A DNA stretch of 7,277 nucleotides from CAVWDI01 sp046259385. Lineage in GTDB: Bacteria > Chloroflexota > Anaerolineae > Anaerolineales > UBA4823. Shown here one piece after another: positions 6,157 through 7,277 of this stretch. The notes under the pieces were generated by a model. That model had not been told where the DNA came from, ran no database searches, and was given only the letters and a program-made list of their open reading frames with translations. Location of the stretch: contig JBJYWI010000255.1 of assembly GCA_046259385.1 (NCBI GenBank), positions 1 through 7,277 of the forward strand, written 5' to 3'. Made by a program: the position numbers and the translations under genes. Each line of letters starts with the position of its first letter. Position 1 is the first letter of the stretch.

Positions 6157-6993
6157 ATGAGCGGGCCGAACCAAGTAAAAACAAGAGAAAATAATAAGCT
6201 GACATTATTAAAATTGGGCGGTTCTTTAATAACGGACAAAGAACAGCCGAATAAAGCCAGGCAAAAATTAATAAAGGGTATCGCTGAGGAAATCAGCCAG
6301 GTGATCAAATCCGATGTCGGTTTGCGAATTGTGCTTGGGCATGGCTCCGGGTCTTTCGGACACGTTCCTGCCCATAAGTATGGCACCCGAAAAGGGGTCA
6401 GAACAAGGGACGAGTGGGAAGGATTTGTCGAAGTCTGGCGGGCTGCCGGGGAATTACATATGTTGGTGATGGGAGCACTTGATAAAGCCGGTATCCCGGC
6501 AGTCAGCTTTCCGCCTTCGGGGGTGGTAACTGCCTCTGATGGGCGAATCGCCTGCTGGGACCTTACGCCATTAAAATCCGCTTTAAAGGCGGGTCTGCTG
6601 CCGGTGGTTTATGGAGACGTGGCGTTTGATAATGTACGAGGCGGGACGATACTTTCAACTGAGGATCTTTTTTACCACTTAACGCTTCATATGCATCCAG
6701 GGCGGATCCTGCTTGCAGGAGTTGAACCAGGAGTCTGGGGCGATTATCCAGCCAACACCCGTGTCCTCGACGTTATCACCCCCGAGAAATATGCGGTATT
6801 GGATACAAAAATTCTGGGATCTAACGCGGTGGATGTCACCGGCGGTATGTCAAGCAAGGTAAAACAGAATCTGGATCTGGTTGCAAAAATTCAAGATTTG
6901 CAGGTATTAATTTTTTCAGGTCTTGAGAGCGGTTCGATCAGTAAAGCTCTGTTGGGGGAGATGCATGGGACAATAATCCAGGCGGAAGATTAA
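6157..6993 (+). CDS. ipk: Isopentenyl phosphate kinase (amino acid kinase superfamily)
   Basis: This 278-residue kinase converts isopentenyl phosphate to isopentenyl diphosphate with ATP, the last step of the alternative mevalonate pathway. Visible motifs are LLKLGGSLITDK at 17-28 (K19, G21, G22), VLGHGSGSFGHVPAHKYG at 59-76 with the IPK-type catalytic histidine H69, VVYGDVAFD at 150-158, STEDL at 167-171, and DVTGGMSSKV at 226-235. The His in GSFGH separates IPK (and the related fosfomycin kinase FomA) from acetylglutamate, glutamate-5 and UMP kinases. Its position right behind mevalonate kinase makes IPK by far the better reading. A normal phosphomevalonate kinase or decarboxylase is not in the window; the expected partner, phosphomevalonate decarboxylase, must lie elsewhere. 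Translation is probably coupled to mvk, since only four bases separate stop and start and no strong Shine-Dalgarno is seen. Confidence 0.94.
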   Translation: MSGPNQVKTRENNKLTLLKLGGSLITDKEQPNKARQKLIKGIAEEISQVIKSDVGLRIVLGHGSGSFGHVPAHKYGTRKGVRTRDEWEGFVEVWRAAGELHMLVMGALDKAGIPAVSFPPSGVVTASDGRIACWDLTPLKSALKAGLLPVVYGDVAFDNVRGGTILSTEDLFYHLTLHMHPGRILLAGVEPGVWGDYPANTRVLDVITPEKYAVLDTKILGSNAVDVTGGMSSKVKQNLDLVAKIQDLQVLIFSGLESGSISKALLGEMHGTIIQAED

Positions 6994-7121
6994 TGGATTT
7001 GTCGATCACCCCGGTTTTGCGGTATGTTGAAGTTTTGGAATTCTTAAATTCTATTTCCAACAAAAGAAAAATCAAGGTCATCCTGAAAAGGCATTACCCT
7101 GAGCAGATTGGTGAGTATTGA
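6993..7121 (+). CDS. Possible small protein, 42 residues, start overlapping the IPK stop
   Basis: The IPK stop TAA shares a base with an ATG (TAATG), a common arrangement for coupled genes. GGCGGAAG lies just upstream at a workable Shine-Dalgarno distance. The frame runs 42 codons to TGA at 7119-7121. The product is short and basic in its second half (NKRKIKVILKRHYP), with no signal peptide or membrane helix and no family I recognise. It ends exactly at the base of a hairpin (7121-7140). It could be a real small protein, the remnant of a decayed gene, or chance. Evidence is positional only. Confidence 0.3.
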   Translation: MDLSITPVLRYVEVLEFLNSISNKRKIKVILKRHYPEQIGEY

Positions 7122-7146
7122 GTCTCGAAAAAAAGAGACTTCTCTT
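7121..7146. terminator. Short hairpin(s) at the end of the rightward operon, possible weak terminator
   Basis: AGTCTC (7121-7126) pairs perfectly with GAGACT (7135-7140) around an eight-base loop that is mostly A. The following sequence (TCTCTT) is only partly T-rich, so it is a weak rightward terminator. A competing hairpin, AAGAG/CTCTT with a four-base loop (7133-7146), read on the minus strand is followed by a run of Ts, and would serve leftward transcription arriving from the right. Both stems are short. Confidence 0.3.
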
Positions 7147-7277
7147 CAACTGTATTTTGCACCAACATGATCTCAAGAAATAGACATGTATGAGCGAAAC
7201 AACATAAATTTTCATAACAGCCCTGCTAATTCTCTTTACAGAAGGGGTTCTATCGGTGTGTGATGCATATTAAAAGC
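7147..7277. other. Apparently non-coding right end
   Basis: No convincing ORF, RNA gene or repeat is seen here. All plus-strand ATGs give very short peptides, and on the minus strand one frame is open from the edge for only 13 codons before TAA at 7238-7236. TTTACA at 7235-7240 resembles a -35 box, but no -10 lies at the right distance. The next gene presumably starts or ends beyond the edge. Confidence 0.45.

Noticed and set aside
5..7141. AAGTCTCTTTT at 5-15 is the exact inverse of AAAAGAGACTT at 7131-7141, resembling terminal inverted repeats of a mobile element.
   Set aside because: An 11-bp match is expected by chance several times in a window this size, there is no transposase or target duplication, and housekeeping genes lie between.
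7078..7215. A 45-residue minus-strand ORF across the right-end spacer.
   Set aside because: It runs through the hairpins and the possible small plus-strand gene, has no Shine-Dalgarno and no recognisable sequence.

Overview
The window reads as an ordinary chromosomal segment of a bacterium, most likely a Chloroflexota (Anaerolineae-like) organism. The best clue is a mevalonate kinase next to an isopentenyl phosphate kinase in a bacterial-style operon. That pair marks the alternative mevalonate route known from archaea and from Chloroflexota such as Roseiflexus. The bacterial-type TlyA and the decaprenyl-phosphate-ribose-synthase-like UbiA protein fit this. The assignment rests on family knowledge and was not tested by a search.

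The layout is two gene sets running away from each other from a 63-bp spacer at 4198-4260. Leftward (minus strand): tlyA (rRNA 2'-O-methyltransferase), an LPG-synthase/UPF0104-type membrane protein, a GT4 glycosyltransferase and a class I SAM methyltransferase. Gaps between these four are 40 bp, 7 bp and an 11-bp overlap. After a further 115 bp comes the N-terminal part of another gene, probably an FkbM-type methyltransferase, which runs off the left edge. Rightward (plus strand): a UbiA-superfamily polyprenyl-phosphate phosphoribosyltransferase, mevalonate kinase, isopentenyl phosphate kinase, then a possible 42-residue ORF whose start overlaps the kinase stop (TAATG) and which ends at a short hairpin. 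The last ~135 bp hold no gene I can support.

Working together (inference): the right arm makes isoprenoid precursors and contains one enzyme that would use a polyprenyl-phosphate carrier. The left arm looks like cell-envelope glycan or glycolipid decoration, with a GT-B glycosyltransferase, two putative methyltransferases and an eight-or-so-helix membrane protein of the type often placed beside glycosyltransferases. A plausible shared theme is polyprenyl-linked sugar assembly, with tlyA as a housekeeping passenger.

The most notable points are: the membrane protein seems to start at a non-standard ATA codon behind a well-placed AGGAG, and a TTG start would remove its first membrane helix; a UbiA phosphoribosyltransferase sits in one operon with mevalonate kinase and IPK; ubiA lacks a Shine-Dalgarno and may be leaderless; and a partial gene lies at the left edge. 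I saw no mobile element, CRISPR array, tRNA or rRNA, and no clearly novel defence or mobile system.
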